64,000 nucleotides of DNA. It comes from Candidatus Rokuibacteriota bacterium (GTDB taxonomy: Bacteria; Methylomirabilota; Methylomirabilia; Rokubacteriales; CSP1-6). Both the position numbers and the translations under genes were made by a program. The stretch lies in assembly GCA_003220495.1 (NCBI GenBank), contig QHSP01000017.1, positions 124,001-188,000 on the forward strand, given 5' to 3'. The notes below the pieces were generated by a model, which searched no databases, was not told where the DNA came from, and was given only the letters and a program-made list of their open reading frames with translations. Position 1 is the stretch's first letter; each line of letters begins with the position of its first letter. Shown piece after piece: positions 7,759 through 16,469 of this stretch.

Positions 7759-8646
7759 CTACTTGATGAGGCCGTACGGCTTGAGGATTGCGCGGAGCTT
7801 CTCGCGATTGGCGTCGCTCATCCGGCACATCGGCAGGCGGAACTCGGGCTCGATCATGCCGGCCATCGCCATCGCTTCTTTGATCGGAATGGGATTGGTT
7901 TCGAGGAACGCCGCGCGGGCCAGCGGGAAGAGTCGGTAGTGGAGATCCCGGGCGCGCTTCCAGTCGCCGTCGAGCGCCGCGTGCACGAGCTCGGCCGTCT
8001 CGCGCGGCACGATGTTCGCGATGACCGAGACGACGCCGCTGCCGCCGATCGCCAGGAGCGGAAGCGTGATGTTGTCGTCGCCCGACAGGACCGAGAAGTC
8101 GGGACCGCACGCCGCGATCACCTGGCTCATCTGGTCGAGCGATCCGGACGCTTCCTTCACCCCCACGATGTTGTTCACGTCGCGGGCGAGTCGCGCCATG
8201 GTGTCGGTCTCGACGTTGATCGCCGTGCGGCTCTGGATGTTGTAGACCAGGACCGGGATCGCGACCGACTCGGCGACCGCGCGGAAGTGGCGGTAGAGCC
8301 CCTCCTGCGTGGGCTTGTTGTAGTACGGGTTCACGACGAGCGCGCCCGCCGCCCCGGCCCGCTCGGCGTGCTTGGTCATCTCGATCGCGTCGGCGGTCGC
8401 GTAGGAGCCAGTACCCGCCACGACCCGGATGCGGCCGCGGGCGGCTTCGATCACGAGCTCGACCACGTGGTGGTGCTCGTCGTGACTCAGCGTCGGCGAC
8501 TCGCCGGTGGTCCCGCAGGGGATCAGCCCGTCGGTGCCGTTGGTGACGTGGAACTCGACCAGCTCCCGGAGCTTCGCCTCGTCGACCTTGCCGTTCCTGA
8601 AGGGGGTGACCATCGCGACGAATGAACCCTGGAATGTCTGGCTCAT
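7759..8646 (-). CDS. dapA: 4-hydroxy-tetrahydrodipicolinate synthase
   Basis: DapA, a class I aldolase condensing pyruvate with aspartate semialdehyde; 295 aa, typical length. 'GSFVAMVTPFRNGKVD' (7-22), 'PCGTTGESPTLSHDEH' (43-58), Tyr135 in 'PVLVYNIQSRTA' and Schiff-base Lys164 in 'NIVGVKEASG' are all in place. The ATG at 8646 overlaps the lysA stop (ATGA). The order lysA-dapA-dapB in one operon groups the start and end of lysine synthesis. Confidence 0.96.
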   Translation of the reverse strand: MSQTFQGSFVAMVTPFRNGKVDEAKLRELVEFHVTNGTDGLIPCGTTGESPTLSHDEHHHVVELVIEAARGRIRVVAGTGSYATADAIEMTKHAERAGAAGALVVNPYYNKPTQEGLYRHFRAVAESVAIPVLVYNIQSRTAINVETDTMARLARDVNNIVGVKEASGSLDQMSQVIAACGPDFSVLSGDDNITLPLLAIGGSGVVSVIANIVPRETAELVHAALDGDWKRARDLHYRLFPLARAAFLETNPIPIKEAMAMAGMIEPEFRLPMCRMSDANREKLRAILKPYGLIK

Positions 8647-9893
8647 GGGGCTGTCTCCCCCGCCACCAGGTCCTCGTACGTCTCCCGGCGGCGCACGATC
8701 GTGTACCGGTTGCCGTCCACGAGCACTTCGACGGCCCGCGGTCGCGTGTTGTAGTTGGAGGCCATCACGAAGCCATACGCGCCGGCGCTCATCACGGCGA
8801 GCAGGTCTTCCGGCTCGACCTGGGCCAGCTCGCGGTCCTTCGCCAGGAAATCGCCCGACTCGCAGATCGGGCCCACGACGTCGACGGTCTCGAGGTCCCG
8901 CGCGCAACGCGTCTGGTCGACCGGCACGATCTCGTGATAGGAGCCGTAGAGCGACGGCCGGATCAGGTCGTTCATCGCGCCGTCGACCACCACGAACTTC
9001 TTGGCGCCGGTGTCCTTCCGGTAGAGCACCCGCGTCAGGAGGACGCCGGCGTTGCCGACGATGGAGCGGCCCGGCTCGAGCAGGACCGTCACGCCCGCCT
9101 CGCGCAGCGCAGGCAAGAGGAGCGTCGCGAACTCCTGGTGAGTCGGCGGCTTCTCGTCGCGGTAGCGGATGCCCAGCCCGCCGCCGATGTCGATCATGCG
9201 GATCTCGATCCGGCGCTCGCGGAGAGCCTTCACCAGCGCGACGACGCGGGCCACCGCGTCGGCGACCGGCGTGGCCTTCGTGAGCTGCGAGCCGATGTGC
9301 ATGTCCGCGCCGATGACCTCGAGGCCCTTGAGCGTCGCCGCTTCCTCGTACGCCTCGAACGCCTCGTGGTAGGGAATGCCGAACTTCGAGGTCTTGAGGC
9401 CGGTCGCGATGTAGGGGTGCGTCTGCGGATCGACGTCCGGATTCACGCGCAGCGCGACCGGCGCGCGGATGCCCATCTCGAGGGCCACCTCGTCGAGCAC
9501 GCGGAGCTCGGCCCGCGACTCGACGTTGAACATCAGGATGTCCGCCTTCAACGCCTCACGCATCTCGTCGCGGCTCTTGCCGACTCCCGAGAAGATGATC
9601 TTCTTGGGCGGCACACCGGCCCGGAGCGCGCGATAGAGCTCGCCGCCAGAGACGATGTCGGCGCCCGCGCCGGCCTTCGCCAGCACCGACAGGACGCCGA
9701 GGTTCGAGTTGGCCTTGACCGAGTAGCACACGACGTGGGGCACGTCGTGGAACGCGCGCCCGTATCCGGCGAGACTCTCGAGCAGCGACGCCTTCGAGTA
9801 GACGTAGGCCGGCGTGCCGACGACGGCCGCCAGCGCGCGCAGCGACACTTCCTCACAGCAGAGCTCGGAGTCTCGATACTGAAACGGGCTCAT
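8643..9893 (-). CDS. lysA: Diaminopimelate decarboxylase
   Basis: PLP enzyme converting meso-diaminopimelate to lysine; 416 aa, usual length. Lys60 in 'VVCYSVKANSNLGVL' is the PLP lysine. 'SGGELYRAL', 'GADMHIGSQL', 'IDIGGGLGI.Y' and 'EPGRSIVGNAG' follow in fold-III order. 'GPICESGDFLA' carries the catalytic Cys-Glu from the partner subunit. It lies 34 nt after a lipoprotein gene and overlaps dapA by 4 nt. No dapF is seen in the window, although LysA needs the meso isomer. Confidence 0.96.
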   Translation of the reverse strand: MSPFQYRDSELCCEEVSLRALAAVVGTPAYVYSKASLLESLAGYGRAFHDVPHVVCYSVKANSNLGVLSVLAKAGAGADIVSGGELYRALRAGVPPKKIIFSGVGKSRDEMREALKADILMFNVESRAELRVLDEVALEMGIRAPVALRVNPDVDPQTHPYIATGLKTSKFGIPYHEAFEAYEEAATLKGLEVIGADMHIGSQLTKATPVADAVARVVALVKALRERRIEIRMIDIGGGLGIRYRDEKPPTHQEFATLLLPALREAGVTVLLEPGRSIVGNAGVLLTRVLYRKDTGAKKFVVVDGAMNDLIRPSLYGSYHEIVPVDQTRCARDLETVDVVGPICESGDFLAKDRELAQVEPEDLLAVMSAGAYGFVMASNYNTRPRAVEVLVDGNRYTIVRRRETYEDLVAGETAP

Positions 9894-9927
9894 GTATTCG
9901 TGTTCGTAACACCCGAGCCAGGTGAAG

Positions 9928-11004
9928 TCAAGGTAGGGTGACCCTCACCTCGTTCGAGCGCCGGCTCTCGTTCGGTCGCGCGGCGTCGTCGTGCGCCGTG
10001 ATCGCGTAGCGATAGGTGCCGCGGGTCACCGCGCGGTCGACGTACGTCGTCGACGGCGCGCTGGTCGACCCGATGCGTTCGAAACCGCCCGCCGCCGGAG
10101 CGCGGTAGACGATGTAGCCCGCCACGTCGGTCTCGGGGCTCGGGCTCCAGGACAGGCGCACGACCCCCGCGGAGGCGATGGCCACGAGGTTCGCGGGGGG
10201 TGAGGGGGGCGTCACGTCGCGAGGCGTCGCCGCGACCCGCGGCGACGGGCGGCCGTAGAGGGTCGTGCCCGCGACGATGCGCACCGCACGGACGGCGTAG
10301 TAGTAGTCGCGATCGTTCTCGAGATTGGCGTCGGTCAGCGTGGTGTCCGAGCCCGGCGGCGAGACCGGCGTCAGCTCCGCGTCGGCCGACGGCGCGCGGA
10401 GAACCTCGTACCGGAGGGCGTCCGTCACCGCGTTGCCGTCGAGAAGGCGTGTGGTCGCGTCCCATTTGAGACGCACGGACCGTTCACCCGGCTCGGCGAC
10501 GACGTTGCCGGGCTCGGCGGGCGCGGCGGCGTAGCTCACCGAGATCCGATGAGAGGGTGGCCCGATGCGCCCCTGGCGGTCGCCGGTGAGAACCACGTAG
10601 GTATAGCGGCGCCCGTACGTGAGCCCCTTCCGATCGGTGAACACGAGGCGAGAGCCTCGCCTGACCGCGGGCTCTGGCTCGGCGCTGCGGATCGCGGCGA
10701 TCTCCTCGTAGCCGGCGATGCGTCCGTCGGCGAGCATCGCCGACTTGGGCTCACCGGCGCCGCCGTCCTCGACCCGGAAGATGCGCATCAGGGTGACATC
10801 GCGCTGGCGCGTGTTGTCGGCGCGGCGGGTCGGCGGTGTCCACGACAGCACGATCGCCGACTCGTCCACGTTGCCCGTCAGATCGGCGACGGCCTGGGGT
10901 GCCCGCTGCTCCGGCGCGACCGGTGGAGACTTCTTGCCGCACGCGGTGAAGGTCAGCGCAGCGAGCCCGAGGCACGCGGCGAGGCGCCGACCGCGCCCGA
11001 TCAT
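9928..11004 (-). CDS. Lipoprotein with fibronectin type III repeats and an LptM-like N-terminus
   Basis: 358 aa. The signal peptide ends in lipobox 'LTFTAC' (Cys22). The mature start 'CGKKSPPVAPEQRAP' resembles the 'CGxKGPLxxP' start of the LptM/YifL lipoproteins. In many proteobacteria LptM is encoded next to lysA/dapF, as this one is. After that come about three fibronectin-III-like units: residues about 36-125 ('QAVADLTGNVDESAIVLSW'), 145-245 ('GNVVAEPGERSVRLKWD') and 255-355 ('NLVAIASAGVVRLSWSPSPE'). The ATG overlaps the argH stop (ATGA). It is probably an outer-membrane or periplasmic surface protein. The LptM comparison rests on a short motif plus position and is an inference. Confidence 0.8.
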   Translation of the reverse strand: MIGRGRRLAACLGLAALTFTACGKKSPPVAPEQRAPQAVADLTGNVDESAIVLSWTPPTRRADNTRQRDVTLMRIFRVEDGGAGEPKSAMLADGRIAGYEEIAAIRSAEPEPAVRRGSRLVFTDRKGLTYGRRYTYVVLTGDRQGRIGPPSHRISVSYAAAPAEPGNVVAEPGERSVRLKWDATTRLLDGNAVTDALRYEVLRAPSADAELTPVSPPGSDTTLTDANLENDRDYYYAVRAVRIVAGTTLYGRPSPRVAATPRDVTPPSPPANLVAIASAGVVRLSWSPSPETDVAGYIVYRAPAAGGFERIGSTSAPSTTYVDRAVTRGTYRYAITAHDDAARPNESRRSNEVRVTLP

Positions 11005-12431
11005 GCGCGCGCGATGAGCGTGCGGGCGAGCGCGAGTGAGCGGCGCACGGCGTCGGGCGCGGTCCCACCGGTGACCGCGCGCGCCCGCAGCGACGCCTCG
11101 ACCGTGACGGCATCCTTGGCGTCGTCCTCGAAGAGCGGAGAGAATCGGCGCAGCTCGGCCAGGCCGAGCGCCTCCAGCGGCTTGCCCTCGGTCTCACAGA
11201 GCCGCACGATCCGCCCGACGACACCGTGCGCCTGACGAAACGGAAGGCCCTTGCGCACGAGATAATCGGCCAGATCGGTCGCCGTCGCGAAGTTCTCCGC
11301 GGCGGCGCGCCGCATCCGCTCCGTCCGGAAGGCGAGGGAGGCGAGCATCGGCGGCACGACGGCGAAGATCGCCTCGAGCGTGTCGACCGAGTCGAAGAAC
11401 GGCTCCTTGTCCTCCTGCATGTCCGAGTTGTAGGCGAGCGGGAGCCCCTTCATCGTGGTGAGCACCGCGACGAGATTGCCGTAGAGCCGGCCGCTCTTGC
11501 CACGGACCAGCTCGGCCACGTCCGGATTCTTCTTCTGCGGCATGATCGACGAGCCGGTCGCGAAGGCGTCGGAGAACTCCACGAAGCCGAACTCCGCGGT
11601 CGCCCAGAGCGTCAGGTCGGCGGCGAGCCGCGACAGGTGCATGGCGGTGATCGCGGCCGCCGCCAGGAACTCGAGCAGTGTGTCGCGATCGCTCACCGAG
11701 TCGAGGCTGTTCGGCGAGACTTCGGCGAAGCCGAGATCCCTGGCGAGCGCCTCGAGATCGATCGGAAACGCGGTACCGGCGAGTGCCGCGGCGCCGAGGG
11801 GCATGGAGGAGGCGCGCCCCCCACAGTCACCGAACCGGTCCCGATCGCGCTGCAGCATGAAGACGTACGCGAGCAGGTGGTGACCGAGGACGATCGGCTG
11901 CGCGCGCTGGAGGTGCGTGTAGCCCGGCAGCGGCGTCTCGATCGTCTCGGCGGCGCGCGCGACGAGCGTCTCCTGGACGCGACGCAGGCCGGCGCGGACT
12001 CGCGCGATGATCTCTCGGAGGTACAGGCGTTCGTCGACCGCGATCTGGTCGTTGCGGGAACGCCCGGTGTGCAGCTTGCCGCCGACCTCGCCGATCAACT
12101 CTTGCAATCGCCGCTCGATGTTCGTGTGGATGTCCTCGAGCTCGGCGCGATACGGGAAGGTGCCCGCCGCGAGCTCGTCCCGGACGGTCGCGAGCCCCCG
12201 CACGATCGCGTCGCGCTCGGCGGCGGACAGGAGCCCGGCTCTGGCGAGGGCCTTGGCCCACGCGACGCTGCCGGCGACGTCGTGCGGCCACAGGCGCCGG
12301 TCGAAGGCGAGGGACCCGGTGAACCGCTCAGCGGCCGGATCGGCCCCCCGGGTGAACCGTCCACCCCAGAGCTTCTCGGACTTCGCCGCGCCGCTCCGCG
12401 GAGCCGCGCGCTTGCGGGGCCGCGACTTCAC
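11001..12431 (-). CDS. argH: Argininosuccinate lyase
   Basis: Last step of arginine synthesis (argininosuccinate to arginine and fumarate). 476 aa, with a basic N-terminal tail of about 20 residues before 'KLWGGRFTRGADP'. 'HTGRSRNDQIAVD' (catalytic region), 'GYTHLQRAQPI' with the catalytic His, and the superfamily signature 'GSSIMPQKKNPD' are intact. The GTG start overlaps the upstream acyltransferase stop (GTGA), and its own stop overlaps the lipoprotein start. argG is not in the window. Confidence 0.97.
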   Translation of the reverse strand: MKSRPRKRAAPRSGAAKSEKLWGGRFTRGADPAAERFTGSLAFDRRLWPHDVAGSVAWAKALARAGLLSAAERDAIVRGLATVRDELAAGTFPYRAELEDIHTNIERRLQELIGEVGGKLHTGRSRNDQIAVDERLYLREIIARVRAGLRRVQETLVARAAETIETPLPGYTHLQRAQPIVLGHHLLAYVFMLQRDRDRFGDCGGRASSMPLGAAALAGTAFPIDLEALARDLGFAEVSPNSLDSVSDRDTLLEFLAAAAITAMHLSRLAADLTLWATAEFGFVEFSDAFATGSSIMPQKKNPDVAELVRGKSGRLYGNLVAVLTTMKGLPLAYNSDMQEDKEPFFDSVDTLEAIFAVVPPMLASLAFRTERMRRAAAENFATATDLADYLVRKGLPFRQAHGVVGRIVRLCETEGKPLEALGLAELRRFSPLFEDDAKDAVTVEASLRARAVTGGTAPDAVRRSLALARTLIARA

Positions 12432-13099
12432 GGCAGGAGCGCCGCGATGTCGTCCATGATCCGACGGGTCACGTGGAAGCGCGCGCTCCGGCCTCCGGGG
12501 GCGCCGTCGCCCACGAAGCAGCGCGCCGGGCCGAACCGGACGCCGATCGGGACGCGCCGCGGAATGTAGCCGCGGCGCCCCGCGAGCGCCTCGTAGGTGC
12601 CGCGGATGCCGGCGGGGATCACCGGCACGCCCGAGCGAAGCGCGAGTAACGCGACGCCCGGGAGGCCGGGCTCGAGCCGGCCGCGGACGCTGAAGGGGCC
12701 CTCCGGGAAGATCCCGACCACGCGACCCTCCTGGAGAATCTGGAGCGCGCGACGGAGGGCGCCGACGTCGGCGCGCTCGAGGTCGATCGGGATCGAGCGG
12801 ATGTTCCGGTGGAACATGGGATGAAAGGGTGTCGCGCGCCAGACACGTGGCATCACGAGGAACGAGATCGGCTCCGGGACCGTGACGCCGAGGACGACGC
12901 CGTCGAGATAGTTGTGATGGTTCGCGGCGATGAGATACGGACCGCTCGCCGGGAGATGCTCGAGGCCGTCGACGCGAAGATCGAACCAGCGCACGAGGGC
13001 GTGCCGGAGGGGCGGACGGAGCGCGCGATACAGGAACGGCACGGGCGGTGCCTCGCGGGCGAGGCGCCCCGTCGCGGCGAGCGTGGTGGGGCCGGCCAT
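12428..13099 (-). CDS. 1-acyl-sn-glycerol-3-phosphate acyltransferase (PlsC family)
   Basis: 223-aa membrane-associated acyltransferase of phospholipid synthesis. Motif I HxxxxD is 'HHNYLD' (61-66, after AAN). Motif III 'FPEG' is at 131-134 with 'PFSVRGRL' following. A Pro-rich motif IV-like 'VPVIPAGIRGTYEAL' is also visible. The N-terminal half is amphipathic rather than clearly transmembrane. The start codon ATG lies only 9 nt after a TATAAA hexamer (13109-13114), suggesting a nearly leaderless transcript that begins the plsC-argH-lysA-dap operon. Whether it is the housekeeping PlsC or a specialised family member cannot be decided. Confidence 0.88.
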   Translation of the reverse strand: MAGPTTLAATGRLAREAPPVPFLYRALRPPLRHALVRWFDLRVDGLEHLPASGPYLIAANHHNYLDGVVLGVTVPEPISFLVMPRVWRATPFHPMFHRNIRSIPIDLERADVGALRRALQILQEGRVVGIFPEGPFSVRGRLEPGLPGVALLALRSGVPVIPAGIRGTYEALAGRRGYIPRRVPIGVRFGPARCFVGDGAPGGRSARFHVTRRIMDDIAALLP

Positions 13100-13108
13100 G
13101 TCGCGCGT

Positions 13109-13114
13109 TTTATA
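13109..13114 (-). promoter_or_regulatory. Candidate -10 (TATAAA) of the plsC-argH-lysA-dap operon
   Basis: On the minus strand TATAAA ends 9 nt before the ATG at 13099. With a usual 7-nt discriminator the transcript would begin about 3 nt before the start codon. No Shine-Dalgarno is present. No clear -35 hexamer is visible. Confidence 0.4.
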
Positions 13115-13121
13115 GCACGGT

Positions 13122-14120
13122 TCACCGAGCGCGGGCGAGCCGGTACCGGGCCACCGCCGCGTTGTGCTCGGCGATCGTCGCCGAGAAGTGGTGATGGGTG
13201 TCGTCCATCGCGACGAAGTAGAGGTACTTCACCGGCGCCGGATCGAGCGCCGCCTCGATCGCCGCGAGCCCGGGGCTCGCGATCGGCCCGGGCGGCAGCC
13301 CCGGGTTGCGGTACGTGTTGTATGGATGATCGATCCGGAGGTCCGCGCGCGTGAGCGCGCGCCGCTCCTTGCCGGTCGCGTACTGCACGGTGGGGTCGGC
13401 CTGGAGCGGCATCCTGAGCCTGAGCCGGTTCCAGAAGACCGCGGAGATGGTCCGCATCTCGTCGCGCTCCACCGCTTCTCGCTCGATGATCGAGGCGAGG
13501 GTGAGCAGCTGGTGGACGGTGAGCCCGCGCGCGGCGGCGCGTGCCGCGATGTCCGCACCCGTCTTCGCCCGCAGGCGGTGCACCATCCGGGTCAGCATCT
13601 CTTCGGCGGTCATGCCCCGAATGAACTGATAGGTGTCGGGGAACAGATAGCCCTCGACGCTCGGGGCTTCTATCCCGACCGTCGAGAGGAAGACGGGGTC
13701 GCTCGCGAGGCGCTGAACCGCGGCGCTCGACGCGAGACGCTCGCCCTCGAGCGCGCGCGCGAGCTCGGCGACGGTCGCGCCCTCGGGTTGGAGGACCACG
13801 TGCTGCTTGACTCGTCCGGCCTCCAGCTGGCTCAGGACGCCGACGGTGGAGACTCCCCGGTCGAGCTCGTATTCGCCCGCCTTCAGATATCGGGCGGTGC
13901 CTCGAAAGACGGCCAGCATGACGAAGCCCGTGCGGCTTCGGATCGCTCCCGCCTGGTACAGGCGACCGGCGATGGCCAGGATCCCGTCGTGGGCAGGAAT
14001 CTCCACAAGAACCGGCCCGGCTCGGAGCGAGTCGGTCGGAGTCAGAACCTCGTGGCCCAGGAGGACGGCCAGACCGACCCCCATGAGCATGAGGAGGGCG
14101 ATGGCGGCACGCAACCCCAT
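13122..14120 (-). CDS. mltG: Endolytic murein transglycosylase MltG (YceG-like)
   Basis: Inner-membrane lytic transglycosylase that cleaves nascent peptidoglycan and sets glycan length. 332 aa from the chosen ATG. One membrane segment (about residues 3-21) is followed by a LysM-like region ('VLVEIPAHDGILAIAGRLYQ'), then the catalytic YceG domain. The latter has 'EGYLFPDTYQF' and 'LLTLASIIEREA', whose Glu after SII is the family's catalytic residue. 'ISAVFWNRLRLRMPLQADPT' and 'YNTYRNPGLPPGPI' complete it. An ATG 18 nt further upstream is also in frame, but a TACACT hexamer (14129-14134) then overlaps the coding start, so 14120 is preferred. Divergent from rpoA. Confidence 0.93.
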   Translation of the reverse strand: MGLRAAIALLMLMGVGLAVLLGHEVLTPTDSLRAGPVLVEIPAHDGILAIAGRLYQAGAIRSRTGFVMLAVFRGTARYLKAGEYELDRGVSTVGVLSQLEAGRVKQHVVLQPEGATVAELARALEGERLASSAAVQRLASDPVFLSTVGIEAPSVEGYLFPDTYQFIRGMTAEEMLTRMVHRLRAKTGADIAARAAARGLTVHQLLTLASIIEREAVERDEMRTISAVFWNRLRLRMPLQADPTVQYATGKERRALTRADLRIDHPYNTYRNPGLPPGPIASPGLAAIEAALDPAPVKYLYFVAMDDTHHHFSATIAEHNAAVARYRLARAR

Positions 14121-14128
14121 GATTTCCC

Positions 14129-14134
14129 AGTGTA
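14129..14134 (-). promoter_or_regulatory. Candidate -10 (TACACT) of mltG
   Basis: On the minus strand TACACT ends 8 nt before the ATG at 14120, predicting an almost leaderless mltG transcript. It is only about 15 bp from the divergent extended -10 of rpoA (14147-14155), so the two promoters overlap. Confidence 0.3.
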
Positions 14135-14146
14135 ACATCTGGGCTC

Positions 14147-14155
14147 TGGTATACT
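14147..14155 (+). promoter_or_regulatory. Extended -10 promoter (TGGTATACT) upstream of rpoA
   Basis: TGG immediately before TATACT (14150-14155) forms an extended -10 element; no good -35 is seen, which is normal for this class. It implies a leader of about 50 nt to the ATG at 14213, with an AGGGGGT ribosome-binding site at 14202-14208. It supports rpoA being transcribed alone, outside a ribosomal-protein operon. Confidence 0.5.
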
Positions 14156-14212
14156 GTGATGCCTTGGTGGCCTGTTCACCCCGATCACATTGGCTCGCTT
14201 CTAGGGGGTCTC

Positions 14213-15205
14213 ATGCTTGAGTTGCAACCACCCACCCGTCACGACTGGACTGTCCAGGACAAGGTCTACGGCAAGCTATCCATGGAGCCCTTCGAGGCCG
14301 GCTTCGCCTTGACCGTCGGCATCGCCTACCGCCGGGCGCTGCTGTCGGCGATCCACGGCGCCGCGCCGACGTGGGTCAAGATCGAGAACGTCCTGCACGA
14401 GTTTTCCCATCTGCCGGGTGTGATGGAAGACACGCTCGACATCATGATGAATCTCCGCAAGGTCGTGTTCACGCTCCACGTGAACCGGCCCAAGATCCTC
14501 CGACTCCGTGCCCAGGGCGGCTCGGTCGTCAAGGCCAGCGATTTCGAGACGGACGCGGACATCGAGGTCCTTACACCCGACGTCGTGCTGGCGACGCTCG
14601 ACAAGGACGGCGTGCTCGAGATGGAGGTCTGCGTCGAGCGCGGCCGCGGCTACGTGTCGGCCGAGAAGCGTGAGCCGGAGGCCCTGCCGATCAACGCGAT
14701 CCTGCTGGACGCCGACTTTTCGCCCGTCAAGCGCGTGAACTTCCACGTCGAGCCCGTCACCGAGGGCCGCGAGCGGCTGGTGCTCGAGGTATGGACCGAT
14801 GGCAGCGTCAGCCCGGCCACCGCGGTTGGCGAGGCGTCGCGGATCCTCGAGGATCACTTCGACCTGCTCATGGACTTCCCGGAGATTTCACCCCAGGAAG
14901 AGGCGGCCGAGCGTGACGATGTGCGGCCGCGGACCGAATTGAACGAAAACCTCTTCCGCAACGTCGACGAGCTGGAGCTGTCGGTCCGCGCGTCGAATTG
15001 CCTCAAGACCGCGAACATCCGGACGATCGCCGACCTCGTGCAGAAGAGCGAAGCCGAGCTGCTCAAGACCAAGAACTTCGGCAAGAAGTCGCTGAACGAG
15101 ATCAAGACGATCCTGGGCGAGATGAGCCTGTCGCTCGGCATGCGGCTCGATCCAGAGGAGCTGGAGAGGCTCCGCTCGCAGTACGAAAGGGCGTACGAAG
15201 CCTAG
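14213..15205 (+). CDS. rpoA: RNA polymerase alpha subunit (solitary, divergent copy)
   Basis: 330 aa, full alpha-subunit length. The NTD has 'VLHEFSHLPGVMEDTLDIMM' (60-79), the dimer/assembly region 'GFALTVGIAYRRALLSAI' (30-47), and 'VERGRGYVSAE' with 'FSPVKRVNFHVEP'. The CTD has 'LSVRASNCLKTANIR' with the DNA-contact Arg (about 259, E. coli R265) and 'LLKTKNFGKKSLNEIK'. Odd points: the near-invariant 'GNALRR' reads 'GIAYRR' (Asn to Ile at 37, Leu to Tyr at 39), while both arginines (40, 41; E. coli R44/R45) are kept. The gene stands alone between mltG and dapL instead of in the rpsM-rpsK-rpsD-rpoA-rplQ cluster. It may be a paralog or a relocated single copy. The start is set by AGGGGGT and excludes an upstream in-frame ATG at 14156. 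Confidence 0.93.
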   Translation: MLELQPPTRHDWTVQDKVYGKLSMEPFEAGFALTVGIAYRRALLSAIHGAAPTWVKIENVLHEFSHLPGVMEDTLDIMMNLRKVVFTLHVNRPKILRLRAQGGSVVKASDFETDADIEVLTPDVVLATLDKDGVLEMEVCVERGRGYVSAEKREPEALPINAILLDADFSPVKRVNFHVEPVTEGRERLVLEVWTDGSVSPATAVGEASRILEDHFDLLMDFPEISPQEEAAERDDVRPRTELNENLFRNVDELELSVRASNCLKTANIRTIADLVQKSEAELLKTKNFGKKSLNEIKTILGEMSLSLGMRLDPEELERLRSQYERAYEA

Positions 15206-15218
15206 GGGCTGCCGCCCC
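15205..15218. terminator. Short GC hairpin between convergent rpoA and dapL
   Basis: GGGGC (15205-15209) pairs with GCCCC (15214-15218) around TGCC, directly at the rpoA stop and 1 nt from the dapL stop. There is no U-tract on either strand, so intrinsic termination is uncertain. It is the only structure in the 14-bp gap. Confidence 0.3.
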
Positions 15219-15219
15219 G

Positions 15220-16455
15220 TCAGCGGGCGAGGCGGGTCTTGATGCGGTCGACGGCTTCTTCCGTGGTGGCCCGGCCGCCGAAAGCCGTGAGGCGGAAGTA
15301 GCCCTCGCCGCTCGGACCGAAGCCCGCGCCGGGTGTCCCGACGACGTGGGCCTCGTTCAAGAGCTTGTCGAAGAAGTCCCACGAGGACAGGCGCCCCGGA
15401 GTCTTCACCCAGATGTACGGGGCGTTCCGCGCGCCATACACGGTGAGCCCGGCCGCCTCAAGCCCTTCGCGAATGATGCGTGCGTTCTCCATGTAATAGT
15501 CCACCAGCGCGGTCACCTGCTTCTTGCCCTCGCTGGTGTAGGTCGCGGCCGCGGCGCGCTGGATCACGTACGCGACGCCGTTGAACTTGGTGGACTGGCG
15601 CCGGACCCAGAGCGCGTTGACGCTCACCGGCTCGCCCGAGGCCGAGCGCCCTTGCAGCTCCTTCGGCACGACCGTGTAGGCGCACCGCGTGCCCGTGAAG
15701 CCGGCGGTCTTCGAGAAGGAGCGAAACTCGATCGCGACCTCGCGCGCGCCCTCGATCTCGTAGATCGAGTGCGGGATGTCCGGGTCGCGGATGTACGCCT
15801 CGTAGGCGGCGTCATAGAGGATGACGGCACCTCGTTCGCGCGCAAAGTCGACCCACGTCTTCAGCGCCGCGCGCGTCAGCACCGCGCCGGTCGGATTGTT
15901 CGGATAGCAGAGGAAGATCAGGTCGACCGGCCGGTCGGGAATGCGCGGCTGGAAATTGTTCTCGGCCGTGCACGGCAAGTACACGATCCGATCGTACCGA
16001 CCGCTCGCGTCCGCGTTCCCGGCGCGCCCGCCCATCACGGTGACGTCGAGGTATGCGGGATACACCGGGTCGCTGAGCGCGACGACGCAGTCGGACCCGA
16101 AGATCTCCTGGATGTTGCCGGTGTCGCTCTTGGCGCCGTCGCTGACGACGATCTCGTCGGCGGTGAGCTTGATCCCGCGCTCGCCGTAGTCGTGACGGAT
16201 GATCGCGTCGACGAGGAAATCCCAGCCGGTCTCGGGCGGATAGCCGCGGAAGGTCTCCGGCTTCGCCATCTCGTCCACGGCCTCGTGCATCGCGCGGATC
16301 ACCGCGTCGGGCAGCGGCCGCGTCACGTCGCCGATGCCCAGGCGGATGAGCTTCGCGTCCGGGTGCGCCCCCTGATACTCACGTGTGCGCCGGCCGGTCT
16401 CACTGAAGAGGTAGCTGGCGCGTAGCTTCAGATAGTTGTCGTTGACACGGGCCAT
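15220..16455 (-). CDS. dapL: LL-diaminopimelate aminotransferase
   Basis: PLP class I/II aminotransferase of 411 aa, exactly the DapL length. It converts tetrahydrodipicolinate and glutamate directly to LL-DAP, bypassing succinyl or acetyl intermediates. Visible are '[18 protein letters not shown]' (36-53), '[10 protein letters not shown]' (72-81), '[13 protein letters not shown]' (183-195), PLP lysine 249 in '[20 protein letters not shown]' and C-terminal 'YFRLTAFG'. The ATG at 16455 lies 8 nt after a TAGAAT hexamer that overlaps the comEC stop. The gene is separated from dapA/dapB/lysA, yet completes the pathway except DapF. Confidence 0.96.
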   Translation of the reverse strand: MARVNDNYLKLRASYLFSETGRRTREYQGAHPDAKLIRLGIGDVTRPLPDAVIRAMHEAVDEMAKPETFRGYPPETGWDFLVDAIIRHDYGERGIKLTADEIVVSDGAKSDTGNIQEIFGSDCVVALSDPVYPAYLDVTVMGGRAGNADASGRYDRIVYLPCTAENNFQPRIPDRPVDLIFLCYPNNPTGAVLTRAALKTWVDFARERGAVILYDAAYEAYIRDPDIPHSIYEIEGAREVAIEFRSFSKTAGFTGTRCAYTVVPKELQGRSASGEPVSVNALWVRRQSTKFNGVAYVIQRAAAATYTSEGKKQVTALVDYYMENARIIREGLEAAGLTVYGARNAPYIWVKTPGRLSSWDFFDKLLNEAHVVGTPGAGFGPSGEGYFRLTAFGGRATTEEAVDRIKTRLAR

Positions 16456-16463
16456 GCCGCTCG

Positions 16464-16469
16464 ATTCTA
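16464..16469 (-). promoter_or_regulatory. Candidate -10 (TAGAAT) of dapL
   Basis: TAGAAT on the minus strand, overlapping the comEC stop codon and ending 8 nt before the dapL ATG, which has no Shine-Dalgarno. A start of transcription 7 nt downstream would leave a 1-2 nt leader. No -35 is recognisable. Confidence 0.35.

Noticed and set aside
5768-8110. 780-residue open frame on the minus strand
   Set aside because: It is Arg/Ala/Gly-rich nonsense over dapB and the FAH gene in another frame. Only its last 120 codons (folB) are a real gene with recognisable motifs.
15205-15218. Strong intrinsic terminator between rpoA and dapL
   Set aside because: The stem is only 5 bp and no T-run follows on either strand; it is listed only as a weak candidate.
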